Positions 24,401-32,170 of a stretch of 64,000 nt of DNA are shown in pieces (the first letter of the stretch is position 1; the number at the start of each line of letters is the position of its first letter). The notes under the pieces were generated by a model. That model was not told the origin of the DNA. It worked only from the letters and a program-made list of their open reading frames with translations, and did no database searches. The position numbers and the translations under genes are program-made. This stretch comes from Antedon bifida (Eukaryota; Echinodermata; Crinoidea; Comatulida; Antedonidae). The DNA lies in the NCBI GenBank assembly GCA_963402885.1, contig OY727101.1:13588917-13652916 (forward strand), given 5' to 3'.

Positions 24401-26672
24401 TAGCAATCATAATAATCTAAAAGCCTATTGCACCTTGTTTAAATAGGAAATAAAACGGCCTGTTTCTTCTGCATATCTTCAAAATATGGTATACAAATAT
24501 GGTATATTTTAAACCGTATTTATTAGTACCCCATTTCTGCTAGATAGTACAGGTAGTACTACATCTTTGGTGGTCGTGTTAAAATTCTTCTTTTTTACCC
24601 AACCTGCCTTTCGATCCCCCAAAATGAGGACAAGCTATACCTTCCTTGCCCGAATTAGAATTTGTTATCTTTGGCGTTGTTGTAGCCTTTGCTTTCACAG
24701 TGTCTGTTTGTTATTGACTTGTTTCAACGACAAGTTCGTACTCCCCATTCTCTCCTTTAATTTTTGCTCAATTATCTTTCTAAATCTGGCTGTCCTGTTT
24801 GTTCCTTTTTAATTTTCCCAAAATCTTTGTTTCCCCAACAGAGTATTTGCATGACTATAGATTATCCATCCATGTGTAAAAAGCTTACAGAAAATCAAAA
24901 TATATGGTATATTTTATTGGCAGCAAAAAAGGGTGCCCAAAATACGGTATAAACTATAAATTTATATTTTATCCACAAATTTGGTGGGGAAAATATGGTA
25001 TACAAAATACGGTATATTTTTTTATGAGCGCCGTTTCTGCTGCCAAAAATATACGGTACTACAAAAATACTGTATTAAATACGGTATTAATTGGCAGCCG
25101 AATCTGGGCCTAACTCAAAAAAGATGATATCATTGAGTATATGAGATAATGAGATAGAGCACCTTGACTTTATGACGTAGACAAGATTTAAAACGATTAA
25201 TTAGTCCCTACTGTGACTGTAGAAGCATAATGTGAATGTCATTACAGTACATAGTACAACATTTTTATAATAGAGCTTTATTGTAGACCATAATTTAAAT
25301 ACCATACACCGTACCTCAAGGTACTAGGAATAAATCTAATATTACAGTACAACTTTAATGGAACAAGCGTACAGGGCAAAAGGAAATTTAAATGTTGTGA
25401 AGCATTTAAATTGTTTGATCATAAATGATGATTAAAGTTAAATTCATTCATTGCAACAAACAATAAGAATAGAATAATTAAATCATATGTCACTACCTCA
25501 CTGTAATCTTCTGGGATAATGATTGAAAATATTGTTGTATTATTGTTTACAGTATTAACTTACTGTAGGTAGATGGAGAAACAATTTTACAGTACAATAA
25601 AACTTTTAAAAACATGGAATGTTCTGTATTAATTTCTTGTAATAAGAAAAAATATCAGAGATTAAAGAATAAAATTGATTTTAATTTAATGATATAAATT
25701 AAATTTTTTTAATAAAAATAAACGTTTTAAAATTTGCAATACGAGTGAACTGGGGTTCATTTTCATTATTCTGTCTTTAGCAAGTTTTCTTTTTAAAAAA
25801 AGTGAAAATAATTTACAATAGGTTGTGATAATTTCACTTATTTTTAACTGCGATTACTTCCCTAACTAATGTCTCATTGTCATCATTTCCTACATGACAT
25901 ATAGGCGAGCCAAGGCCTACCTCTTTTTCTAAAAAGGAAGTTATCAAAGGCGATTTTTAGATTAGATCATGGAGAAATACAAGGTGAAATATAAGGTGAA
26001 TTCAGCATATTTCGCAATGATTAGATACACAAGATGGGAGTAGAATTGGAGGAAAAGAACATAGGATGATGATTAAAAGAGAGCCCAGTCAACATAAGTT
26101 CCCTCTAATGTATGACCCACTATACTACCCTCGGGAGAGGTACGTCATGGATGCATCATTTACATATATTTATTGACGCAAGGGTGCGTCAAAAAACCTA
26201 GATGGTAAATCACATCAATGAACAATGGTGTGTCAATGTCCGTCACTTTACCACCCACCATATCATGAACAACATGGTCACAGTTCATCAAGAAGAGACC
26301 CTTCCTTGACTTGACAGTATTGTCAGTACTGTGTAATCTAGGCCGGTATTACTGCACTTTTGCACCATAATCTCTTGATGCCCAGTTTTAGTTGCAAAAC
26401 TGCAGTAGCTCCTCTAGGCCTAGGCCCCTATCACATATGTTTCCCATGTTGTTTTCACAACGATAATTTTAAAAAATCAATAATTTAATAATAATGAAAT
26501 GAACAATATGAATATTAAGTACAAGAACCTTAAATTTTAAATCTTACCTTGGTATACAATTCGGAGATGTCCTATCCACTTCCCATGTAGCGAATAATTT
26601 CATGGGAACAACAACTTTAGCACTTATTCCCCTGCCTGACATCACCTTGCTACTGCTGCTAGGATCAGCCAT
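342..26672 (-). CDS. PACS: PACS-family sorting adaptor, 5' part (6 coding exons; gene continues off the left edge)
   Basis: Phosphofurin acidic cluster sorting protein (PACS1/PACS2 family), a cytosolic adaptor that links acidic-cluster cargo to AP-1/AP-3/COPI coats. Coding exons on the minus strand: 26672-26548, 8408-8321, 8018-7929, 4765-4640, 3371-3239, 442-342. All have AG/GT borders and the phases join without a break. The protein starts MADPSSSSK, then [49 protein letters not shown] and GLSSQPVD. These follow the vertebrate PACS furin(cargo)-binding region in order. Exon 6 encodes an Asp/Ser-rich stretch matching the CK2-regulated acidic segment. About 220 codons are present; the family is about 900-1000, so the middle and C-terminal domain lie beyond base 1. 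PACS1 versus PACS2 cannot be decided; one ancestral gene is likely in an invertebrate. Confidence 0.93.
1540..1837. mobile_element. MITE-like element, family A (copy 1)
   Basis: Starts ATTGTCCCCTGAAAAA and shares several blocks with the copy at 16675-16991: TATGC(T/C)ATTTTAATG, CACATAATAG/CGCATAATAG, AATGATTTACC, GGTT(A/G)AATTTAA. The block AAAATGGCCTATTCAAAGT is shared with the partial copy at 15770-15891. The right end is diverged. Confidence 0.6.
2377..2497. mobile_element. MITE-like element, family B (diverged copy)
   Basis: Begins AAGCTTTGTCTCAACTATAAAACT after TA and contains ATGGGCACATCACA. It resembles the better copies at 8145-8300 and 37227-37365. The right terminal repeat is largely lost. 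Confidence 0.55.
3082..3170 (-). pseudogene. partial tandem duplicate of PACS exon 5 (3' half plus donor)
   Basis: Minus-strand bases 3170-3071 resemble the 3' half of exon 5 and its donor, offset by about 157 bp. The shared stretch includes GGTCTG-CCAGCCAACCAGTT and CTACAAG followed by GTAAGA. In the matching frame it reads [17 protein letters not shown]. The frame is open for 22 codons back to a TAG, directly after which a weak acceptor (GTTAG) would give phase 0. It is either a decayed exon copy or a short alternative exon; decay is likelier because the polypyrimidine tract is poor. Confidence 0.6.
3239..3371 (-). CDS. PACS: PACS coding exon 5
   Basis: 133 nt, 44 codons plus one base. It opens VLQ (vertebrate VMQ) and contains GLSSQPVDQ, matching the SLSSQPID motif. 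The donor GTAAGATAAGATAAGAT lies inside a short GATAA-type microsatellite. A decayed copy of the 3' half of this exon lies at 3082-3170. Confidence 0.9.
4640..4765 (-). CDS. PACS: PACS coding exon 4
   Basis: 126 nt, 42 codons, phase 0 at both ends, [10 protein letters not shown]... to ...GDINMSE. This is the most conserved stretch of the cargo-binding region ([16 protein letters not shown]). The donor is GTAACC. Confidence 0.94.
5158..5310. mobile_element. short foldback element with TIRs GGTTCCCACTA
   Basis: The left arm GGTTCCCACTA-CATGCAACGCAA and the right arm TTGCGTTGCGTCTTAGTGGGAACC are inverted repeats. Inside them lies a second pair, GCGAATTGACCAA and TTGGTCAATTCGC. About 150 bp, no coding capacity. 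The TIR resembles non-autonomous Harbinger-type elements, but I could not settle the target-site duplication. Confidence 0.65.
5711..5785 (-). repeat. tRNA-like sequence with B box, possible SINE head
   Basis: Read on the minus strand there is an A-box-like TGATTAGTGGA and, about 30 bases on, CCTGGGTTCAAATCC, a good B box. The acceptor stem does not pair, so this is not a functional tRNA gene. It is better explained as a tRNA-derived SINE fragment. A similar GGGTTCAAATCC occurs at about 22774-22790. Confidence 0.4.
6111..6395. mobile_element. foldback element, family C (complete copy)
   Basis: Arms of about 60 bp. The left arm includes TAGTCTATAAGTGCTAGCTTACC, then TTAAACCGACATTGGCATAT; the right arm is the inverted match ending TTTATCCATGTAAGCTAGGCACAAAATAGACTA. 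Half-copies or diverged copies occur at 10350-10870, 18941-19117, 20064-20295 and 23283-23350. Confidence 0.7.
7929..8018 (-). CDS. PACS: PACS coding exon 3
   Basis: 90 nt, exactly 30 codons, phase 0 at both ends. It contains [10 protein letters not shown] and ends LSFSLQ, as in vertebrate PACS. The acceptor could also be read two bases later, but only TCTAG before AGT TCA AAG keeps the frame. Confidence 0.92.
8145..8300. mobile_element. MITE-like element, family B (best copy)
   Basis: Terminal inverted repeats AAGCTCTGTCTACACTAT...AAACT and AGTTTGATAGTGTAGATAGAGCTT enclose about 100 bp containing CATATTTGGGCA twice. TA dinucleotides lie at the ends, as expected for Tc1/mariner-type MITEs. 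It nearly fills PACS intron 2 (8019-8320). Confidence 0.7.
8321..8408 (-). CDS. PACS: PACS coding exon 2
   Basis: 88 nt: one base completes Arg, then 29 codons beginning [18 protein letters not shown] and ending VRMQ. The borders are GGACAG before and GTAAAG after. It aligns with the LCSLTL...VVIAVKMQ segment of vertebrate PACS. Confidence 0.93.
10350..10870. repeat. three tandem units (about 165 bp) built from family C
   Basis: The sequence GGTTTATCCAAGTAAGCTG(G/A)GCA(C/T)GAAAT recurs three times, and GCTCATGAAATGTT recurs at about 10521, 10687 and 10852, a period near 165 bp. Each unit also has (A/C)CAATGGCC or AACAATAGCC ahead of the TTTATCC block. Confidence 0.75.
11612..11735. repeat. 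dispersed repeat, GTTTGTTAGCACGATAGCGC type (copy 1)
   Basis: GTATGTTTGTTTGTTAGCACGATAGCGC, TACAATTTTCAAGTTAT and TTCAAGAAAATTGGT recur in the same order at 41665-41855. Function unknown. Confidence 0.6.
12687..12748. repeat. near-perfect palindrome flanked by 12-bp direct repeats
   Basis: 15-bp arms at 12706-12720 and 12722-12736 (ACATGGTCCATGTAG and its exact complement) are separated by one base. AATAGGATATTA occurs immediately right of the palindrome (12737-12748) and 8 bp left of it (12687-12698). Confidence 0.85.
13036..13380 (+). mobile_element. tRNA-derived SINE
   Basis: An A box (TTAAGTGGTTAAGAC, about 13044-13058) and a B box (GGTTCGAGCC, 13098-13107) stand 42 bp apart as in a tRNA head. 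A body follows with AAGGACTATAAACTGTAGGTCC and GTGCACTTTAAAAGAACC, which resembles the conserved central domain of widespread invertebrate and deuterostome SINEs. The tail ends in ATAAGATGAAATAAA. The A and B boxes are intact enough that Pol III transcription is conceivable. Confidence 0.75.
13879..13950 (+). repeat. dispersed motif TTTATATAGCGCC...AAGCACTGTACA
   Basis: An (AAT)n run followed by CCTGGATTTATATAGCGCC and CTAAGCACTGTACA. I recognise this pairing as a common dispersed sequence in marine invertebrate genomes. There is no coding capacity. Confidence 0.45.
15770..15891. mobile_element. MITE-like element, family A (right half only)
   Basis: Shares AAAATGGCCTATTCAAAGT with copy 1 and CATGTTTT.GTGGGCGACAAT-type ends with copy 2. 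The terminal GGGCGACAAT is the inverse of ATTGTC-CCC. Confidence 0.5.
16675..16991. mobile_element. MITE-like element, family A (full copy)
   Basis: Begins ATTGTCTCCCTGAAAAA and ends CATGTTTTTGGGGACAAT, imperfect terminal inverted repeats around about 290 bp of AT-rich DNA. The internal blocks match the 1540-1837 copy in order. Confidence 0.6.
18941..19117. mobile_element. foldback element, family C (diverged copy)
   Basis: Begins ATAGTCTATGAGCGCCATTCGG and ends GGCTATTGTTGGTTTATCTGGGTAAGCTAAG. It shares the termini of the 6111-6395 element. Confidence 0.5.
20064..20295. mobile_element. foldback element, family C (diverged copy)
   Basis: The right end reads TTCGAGAAGAATAGGCTATTTTTGGTTTATCCATGTAAGCTAGGCACGAAATAGA, very close to family C. 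The left end is poorly preserved. Confidence 0.5.
21231..22294. mobile_element. non-autonomous PIF/Harbinger-like DNA transposon, 1064 bp
   Basis: Long terminal inverted repeats: the left end GGCTATGTTCAGACCCATGG, continuing through CGTTAGACCGTTTTAGCGTAC, is mirrored by the right end GTACGCTAAAACGGTCTAACG, continuing to GGGTCTGAACAGGGCC. They match over about 45 bp with three or so mismatches. The element is flanked by TAA on both sides (21228-21230, 22295-22297), a 3-bp target-site duplication typical of PIF/Harbinger. Sub-terminal copies of the CGTACGCTAAAACGGT motif lie inside. There is no transposase ORF, so it would depend on proteins in trans. Confidence 0.85.
22640..22778. mobile_element. 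MITE-like element, family B
   Basis: Begins AAGCTCTGTCAACACTATCAAA and ends in GTAGTGTAGACAGGATTT, with internal ATTACTACCATATTTGGGCA as in the 8145-8300 copy. Confidence 0.65.
24480..25105. repeat. degenerate ATACGGTAT/TATGGTATA-rich region
   Basis: The palindromic core ATACGGTAT and variants (AATATGGTATAC, AAATACGGTATA) recur about ten times, interspersed with GGCAGC and TTTCTGCT. It looks like an old satellite-like or nested-repeat array. Small ORFs across it (24567-25113) follow the repeat and are not supported. Confidence 0.45.
26548..26672 (-). CDS. PACS: PACS coding exon 1
   Basis: The start ATG is at 26672-26670. It is the only upstream ATG in frame with the conserved [12 protein letters not shown] segment. 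The exon codes for 41 residues and ends in CCA-AG before GTAAGAT (phase 2). The next exon supplies the last base of the Arg codon. Confidence 0.93.
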
Positions 26673-27843
26673 GGCTAAAAAAGAGTTTGTAGTGTGTACA
26701 GAGATCCAACCTTTTGAGCCTAGGCCTAGCCTAGCCTAGCAGACGATGATAAACATGCAGTGCTATAATAAAAAAGACCATAATAATGCACTCATAACAA
26801 AATTAATTTGTATATCATTTCACCGTCTTGACATTCACTTTAATACTATATAATTGGTGCGTGATTTAACAATTAAGATATCCATGGATTCTTCTATAAT
26901 ACTCTTTTTCTTCTATAAACTTTATTACCAAAATCAGTGGTTTTATATTAGCAGTCTGTATTTTGGAGTTTATCATAATCTGATTTTAATTTATAGAGGG
27001 CAGCATTTAAAAATCCAAAAACAAGTTGTTATTGTTGTTACTCGACATATAAAACTCCACATGTACATAATATGTTTCTCGTGTAAACGGGTACACGAAT
27101 ATTGTGACAAAATTACAAAACAAGGGATTTTGCTATAAAGATAATTTCAATTTCAATTTTTTTAGCTACAAACATGATTTTAATAGTTATAAAGATATAT
27201 AAAAATTGTTAATGAACCTAAGTTATTTAGGCTAATGTTGTGCTCTTTTGACAATCAGCAGGTTGTTCTAATTAAAGCGCTTAAAATAAACAAATAAAAT
27301 ACATTTTACCAATATTTTACTGGTAAGCTGAAAGAAATAATCATTACATTTTTAAATTACATCAGCAAATGAAAGTCTAAAAAAATGATTTTGGTCAAAT
27401 AAAGTTAGGCTTGTAGCTTCACTTGCATGAACATATGCCTAATAGGCCTAGTAGATACTAACACTTTCACATATAGGCCTAACATGGAGGAATAGTCACA
27501 CTAAAATGATATTTCTTGTTTATTTCGGGTTTATATGACAATCTATTTTAGTCTATTTGTCATTTTCAGGGGAAAATTCTTTTACGGATTCTCTACTCTA
27601 TAATAAATATTTAATCTAAAATAAGCGTGGTACAAGTAGACTGTTGTGTATCCGATAAAGGTATCCATAGCAATTATTATTAATTAATCACTTATTAAAA
27701 ATGATAAAGTTAATAATCAGCTAATTTAACACTTTACGTAAACCAAAGGTCTTTCCAACGCCCGTCGATAGTCTACTGTTCATCTACATTCATATTCAAC
27801 TTTCCAGTTGTTTAGCGTATAAAACTACACTTAGGCCTAAATT
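26673..27843. promoter_or_regulatory. shared upstream region of divergent PACS and SLC44 copy 1
   Basis: 1.17 kb lies between the two start codons, which point away from each other, so 5'UTRs and promoters of both genes should lie here. I see clusters of AGGCCTA/CCTAGCC (26720-26740, 27440-27485, 27834) but no convincing TATA box or CpG island. An ORF at 26854-27138 is not recognisable. Confidence 0.5.
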
Positions 27844-30039
27844 ATGGGTAAACGACGAAGAAGCAGCAGTGATATCTCAGACGATGAATCAGAAAAAGGA
27901 GCCAAGTATTACGGTGAACCTAAAACCTACGATCCGAATTTCAATGGTCCAATTTCAAACAGAGGTTGTACAGATGTAATCTGTTGCTTGATTTTTGTTG
28001 TGTTCGTTGCTGGGCTTGGAGTGATCGGCGCCATCGGTTTCAAGAGAGGTAATGTACAGACACTCATTTACCCAACAGACTATCTTAACCAGGTGTGTGG
28101 TATATCAAAAGCAGTTGCTGACAAACCGTATCTTTTCTTCTTCGATTATTTGGAGTGTTTGGAAGAGGCCAAACCCCCGACTTTCGACTGTCCGAGTTCA
28201 GGACAAGTTTGCGTCGAAAACTGTTCAACGGAAAACTATGCTATAAACGTTAAGTATTATGATAAGCTAGATGATGCGACGCCTACTGGAGTTGAATGGG
28301 AGAATTTTATTTGTAAATATGACATAGACGCAGAAGATGAAGTGATAAACGGAAGTTCCACCATTCAAGACCTCTTAGATACGAAGAAATGTGCAAACTA
28401 TTATACAAAAAGTGAACCACAGTTTAATCGCTGTTTTCCGAGTTTCATAACATCTGAAGAGTGGGCAGGAAATGAAACAACACCAAATAACCAAAATATT
28501 ACAAAAGATGCTCGTGATAATGCTTTAAAAATATTTAACTTTTATCAAAAATATGAACGTTTTAACAGCACAGTTGAAAATTTAAAAGAAACACTGCCTT
28601 ATATGATTGTTGGAATAACAATATCTATGTTTGCTTCTTTGATTTACATCATACTAATTCGGTGGCTTGCTGCCATTATGGTTTGGAGCAGCATCATACT
28701 AGTCTATGCACTCTTGGTCTTTGCAACTTACTTTTGCTGGAAAGAACGAAACTGCATCAACAATAAAGAAGAAGATTGCACTTCGAATTCATTTGCAATT
28801 GCTGGCTACGATGAGATTACGAGTTACGCTACAATGGAGCAAACTTGGTATATAACGGCCATTGTTCTGAGTGTAATTACAGGAATTATGACATTGGTTA
28901 TGTTAATTTTAATCAAACGTATTCGCATTGCAATCGCGTTGATCAAAGAGGCGAGTAGAGCAGTTTCATCAATGCTCTGTTCCCTTCTGTGGCCAATTAT
29001 CCCGTTTGTAATGCAACTCGCCTTCCTGACATACTGGTGTTTTAGCGTTGTTTTTATAGCGTCTATTGCAAATTCACCTTACCAGATAAACGCAACAGAT
29101 GACAACTATACAGCGGGAGAAAGCTGTGATCCAACTAAAGTTTACGAAACAACTGAATGTGTCCTGGTTGTTGAGGACCTTGTTCCAAATTATGTTTACT
29201 GGTTCCTTGCATACAGTCTAGTAGGGCTATTTTGGATCCTGAATTTCATAAGTGCTCTTGGAGAAACAACATTGGCGGGAGCATTCGCAAGTTATTATTG
29301 GGCGTTTACTAAACCAGATGACATCAAATCACTCCCATTACTTCGATCCTTCTGGAGATGTATTCGTTATCATGTTGGATCGCTCGCTTTTGGTTCGCTT
29401 GTCATAACAATCATCCAGCTGATTCGTGTAGGTATAGAGTATGTTGAACGAAACGTAAGCAATGCAGAAAATGTCTTCACCAAGTTTGTTTTCAAATGCT
29501 GTAAATGCTGCTTCTGGTGCCTAGAAAAGTTCATGCGATTTCTCAACCGCAATGCGTATATCGAAATTGCCGTGTACGGTAAGAGTTTCTGTACATCGGC
29601 AAAAAATGCCTTCTTCCTTCTCATGAGAAATATTGCTAGAGTCGCTGTCCTTAACGGAATTACCAGTTTCATGTTATTTATCGGTAAAATGGTGATAACT
29701 TTGGGTACAGCATACGGAGCATCGTTATACTTTACCAACTACTGGGACAAATCTTCTACTGATGATGAGCCTATTGTATTTATTCCAGAATTGAACTATT
29801 TTTGGGCGCCAATCTTGTTCATGACATTGGCTGCGTACATCGTTGCAGACAGCTTCTTTGGAGTCTACGACATGGCGATTGACACGTTGTTCCTTTGTTT
29901 CCTTGAGGATTTAGAACGTAATGATGGGACACCAGTTAAACCGTACTATATGTCTAAACAGTTGATGGACATTCTCGGTATAAAGAACAAGGAAAAAAAG
30001 AAGAAAAAGGACAAAAAAGAGAAGAAGAATAAGAAATAG
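27844..30039 (+). CDS. choline transporter-like protein, SLC44/CTL family, copy 1
   Basis: An intronless 731-residue protein of the SLC44 (CTL2/4/5-like) family: multi-pass plasma-membrane transporters implicated in choline (and for SLC44A4 thiamine pyrophosphate) transport. A short charged cytosolic N-terminus ends in NRGCTDVICC, the family's signature before the first membrane helix (about residues 42-65). A long Cys-rich, N-glycosylated outer loop follows (CPSSGQVCVENC, several N-x-S/T to about residue 235). Clustered helices fill about 240-690, and the conserved end includes DSFFGVYDMAIDTLFLCFLE and YYMSKQLMDILG. The Lys-rich tail is cytosolic. Vertebrate SLC44 genes have many introns, so the lack of any suggests a retrocopy origin. 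A candidate poly(A) signal AATAAA is at 30250. Confidence 0.93.
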   Translation: MGKRRRSSSDISDDESEKGAKYYGEPKTYDPNFNGPISNRGCTDVICCLIFVVFVAGLGVIGAIGFKRGNVQTLIYPTDYLNQVCGISKAVADKPYLFFFDYLECLEEAKPPTFDCPSSGQVCVENCSTENYAINVKYYDKLDDATPTGVEWENFICKYDIDAEDEVINGSSTIQDLLDTKKCANYYTKSEPQFNRCFPSFITSEEWAGNETTPNNQNITKDARDNALKIFNFYQKYERFNSTVENLKETLPYMIVGITISMFASLIYIILIRWLAAIMVWSSIILVYALLVFATYFCWKERNCINNKEEDCTSNSFAIAGYDEITSYATMEQTWYITAIVLSVITGIMTLVMLILIKRIRIAIALIKEASRAVSSMLCSLLWPIIPFVMQLAFLTYWCFSVVFIASIANSPYQINATDDNYTAGESCDPTKVYETTECVLVVEDLVPNYVYWFLAYSLVGLFWILNFISALGETTLAGAFASYYWAFTKPDDIKSLPLLRSFWRCIRYHVGSLAFGSLVITIIQLIRVGIEYVERNVSNAENVFTKFVFKCCKCCFWCLEKFMRFLNRNAYIEIAVYGKSFCTSAKNAFFLLMRNIARVAVLNGITSFMLFIGKMVITLGTAYGASLYFTNYWDKSSTDDEPIVFIPELNYFWAPILFMTLAAYIVADSFFGVYDMAIDTLFLCFLEDLERNDGTPVKPYYMSKQLMDILGIKNKEKKKKKDKKEKKNKK

Positions 30040-32095
30040 TTGTTTTGATTTTCCTGGCGTCAACGAACATTAGCCAAAGAACTGAATGTAAATTATTGCT
30101 TAATATTTTTTTGTTTTTTTATTAATTGATTTGTGGTGACATGTGTGTATTTTGTAGCTTAAGATGTTTCTATTATTTTCTAGACCACAAAACATAAGTC
30201 ATATTTGCTTTTGACTTGCTTGATTGATTAGTAATAGGCCTGTATACGTAATAAAGTAAAGAGAGACTTACCAACCACATTTAATCTAAGAGATGGCTTC
30301 TGAGCAAAAATGCTAACCGCTACCTTAGTTATATTCACACTGTTTTGTGTTGATTTTTATTTTGGATGTATCTTGGGCTTAAGCCTGATGTTTCAGTTCA
30401 AATAATTCAGTATCCTACTTGGTATCATATATCGGGCCTTAGATGTTTCTTCGACTTAAGTCTGATGTTTTTCAAAACATTCAGGTATCATATCGGTCTC
30501 TACCATTCCTATTCTTAACGTTTACTGATTAGGCCTACCTCTGATTGTGGTGGTTGGTTTGCCTATTGGTATATTATTGATAAACAAAAGAAATTGTTCT
30601 TTTAATAAATCACCGGAACAGCCATTCCGTCAGATTAAGAGCATTAACTTTCTCAAAGATTATATTAAATAACCGGATAAACGTATTTTTCCATCCTTAA
30701 GTATGTGTTCTGTTCAATATAATACACACGTAAAATAAAAATATATTATATTATTATTATATCTGTAGTTTAAATCATAAATCGTCAATTCTTTACGAAA
30801 AAGCAATTAGCAAAAATAACCTTTCTGAGAGTTTCGCTAATTTTTGTTTTTTCGCAAAGAATTTTCAATTTATAAATACTATACCTAAAACCAGATGAAG
30901 GTTTTTAATCCTATATCTGTAAATCGTAATAATATCGTATAATATTACCTAAAACTAGGTAATATTTAAGATAAATCAATAACCAAGTTATGGTATTTCA
31001 ATGTTTAAAACCCGTATAAGAACCTCTTAAAAGATAACAAAATGAAACACTACCAAACATAATTTACATCTCTAGTTAAATATGGTTGTCAATACTGTAT
31101 GCCCTACTTGCATACTGTACTAACAATAACATTACAAACTATTAATCTGAACTTAAATTTATGTGTGATTTTTCTATTTGAAAATGAAATTTCGTCTATA
31201 ATGAGTAGTGATTCAATATTGTATGTAAATAAACTGTGTTAGGCCTAATTGTGTGTTTTACTGTATTTTTAATAGGCCTAAAAATTGAAGGCTTCTTTAT
31301 CAATAATGCATAATAATTACAAAATATCACATGACTTGTTGATATTAATGAATGAAATAATATTAAATCATTTTAAATATTTTAATTGTAACGTATTTCA
31401 TTGTCATTATTATCGTCTGCTGAGTATTAAATAGTAAGATACTAGAAAGTAGCGGTACGCGAATGTATATGCGAATCATGGTATAAAGTTTGTTGGAAAT
31501 TACCAAACGGATGTCGAGGCAGAGACCGTAAAAACATTTTGCCAACTCTAGTCAGAACCGGTTCCGAACTTATGCATTCTACACCAGCACGATTCCTTAA
31601 CATTAACAAAACGCTGTCAATTCGGATAGCTTCACGATTTTGCGCTTTTTAGGCTACTACATTCTAAACGTGAATAAAAATGTTTTTAAGATTCACCACT
31701 GTGCGCGTGTCACTATGGGTATCATTCAGTCTATTGGTTGTCTTTAAAAGTGCAGGTTAAAGAACATTACGCACTCCAGCTCGAGTTTGCTCATTCAATT
31801 GATCTGCGCTTGCGTACATAAAACCAATATTCACACAAACAAAGTTTGGAGTGTGTCGATAATGTGCAGTAGTATCGATTGTCACACACGTAGGCCAACT
31901 GATGATGATACTTAGAGACTAACAATGATACCAATTAATCATATTGAACTGATAAATAGTTAATATTCTACTATTTAACTATGTACAAACAGTCCGAAGG
32001 TCTAAAAAAAACTTACGTTATATTATATTATAGTTATATTTACATTAGAATGTCAGTACATCAATTCTTCCTTGTTGTAACAAAACACAGCAGAT
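30040..32095. other. spacer between SLC44 copies 1 and 2
   Basis: Holds the copy-1 3'UTR, then from 30682 the 1.5-kb segment that is repeated at 35240-36715. An imperfect inverted repeat lies at about 30778-30880 (ATTCTTTACGAAAAAGCAATTAGCAAAAA against TTTTTGTTTTTTCGCAAAGAAT). No gene is seen. The ORF at 31363-31545 is duplicated at 35924-36112 only because the whole segment is. Confidence 0.7.
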
Positions 32096-32170
32096 ATGGA
32101 AAAAAGTGATATTTCAGAAGTTGAATCAGAAAAAGAGGCGAAATACGACGAGGCATACGATTCAAACAGA
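30682..32170 (+). repeat. 1.5-kb direct repeat, upstream of SLC44 copy 2 (unit 1)
   Basis: Near-identical to 35240-36715 from GTATTTTTCCATCCTTAAGT through the start codon to GATTCAAAC. It carries the whole upstream region, presumably promoter and 5'UTR, of copy 2. Confidence 0.9.

Larger units (their letters stand above)
8409..26547 (-). other. PACS intron 1 (18.1 kb), repeat-rich
   Basis: A large first intron, common in regulatory adaptor genes. It holds a three-unit tandem repeat (10350-10870), a SINE (13036-13380), several MITE-like copies, a Harbinger-like element and a run of ATACGGTAT-rich sequence (24480-25105). The small ORFs in it are short, lack splice-compatible context and resemble no family I know. 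A locally GC-richer patch near 17500-17700 includes TTACGTCA and might be regulatory. Confidence 0.75.

Noticed and set aside
27818-27824. TATAAAA as TATA box of SLC44 copy 1
   Set aside because: It is only 20 bases before the ATG, so a start site about 30 bases downstream would fall inside the coding sequence.
29370-29738. 122-codon minus-strand ORF inside SLC44 copy 1
   Set aside because: Antisense to conserved transporter coding sequence and truncated to a different length in copies 2 and 3.
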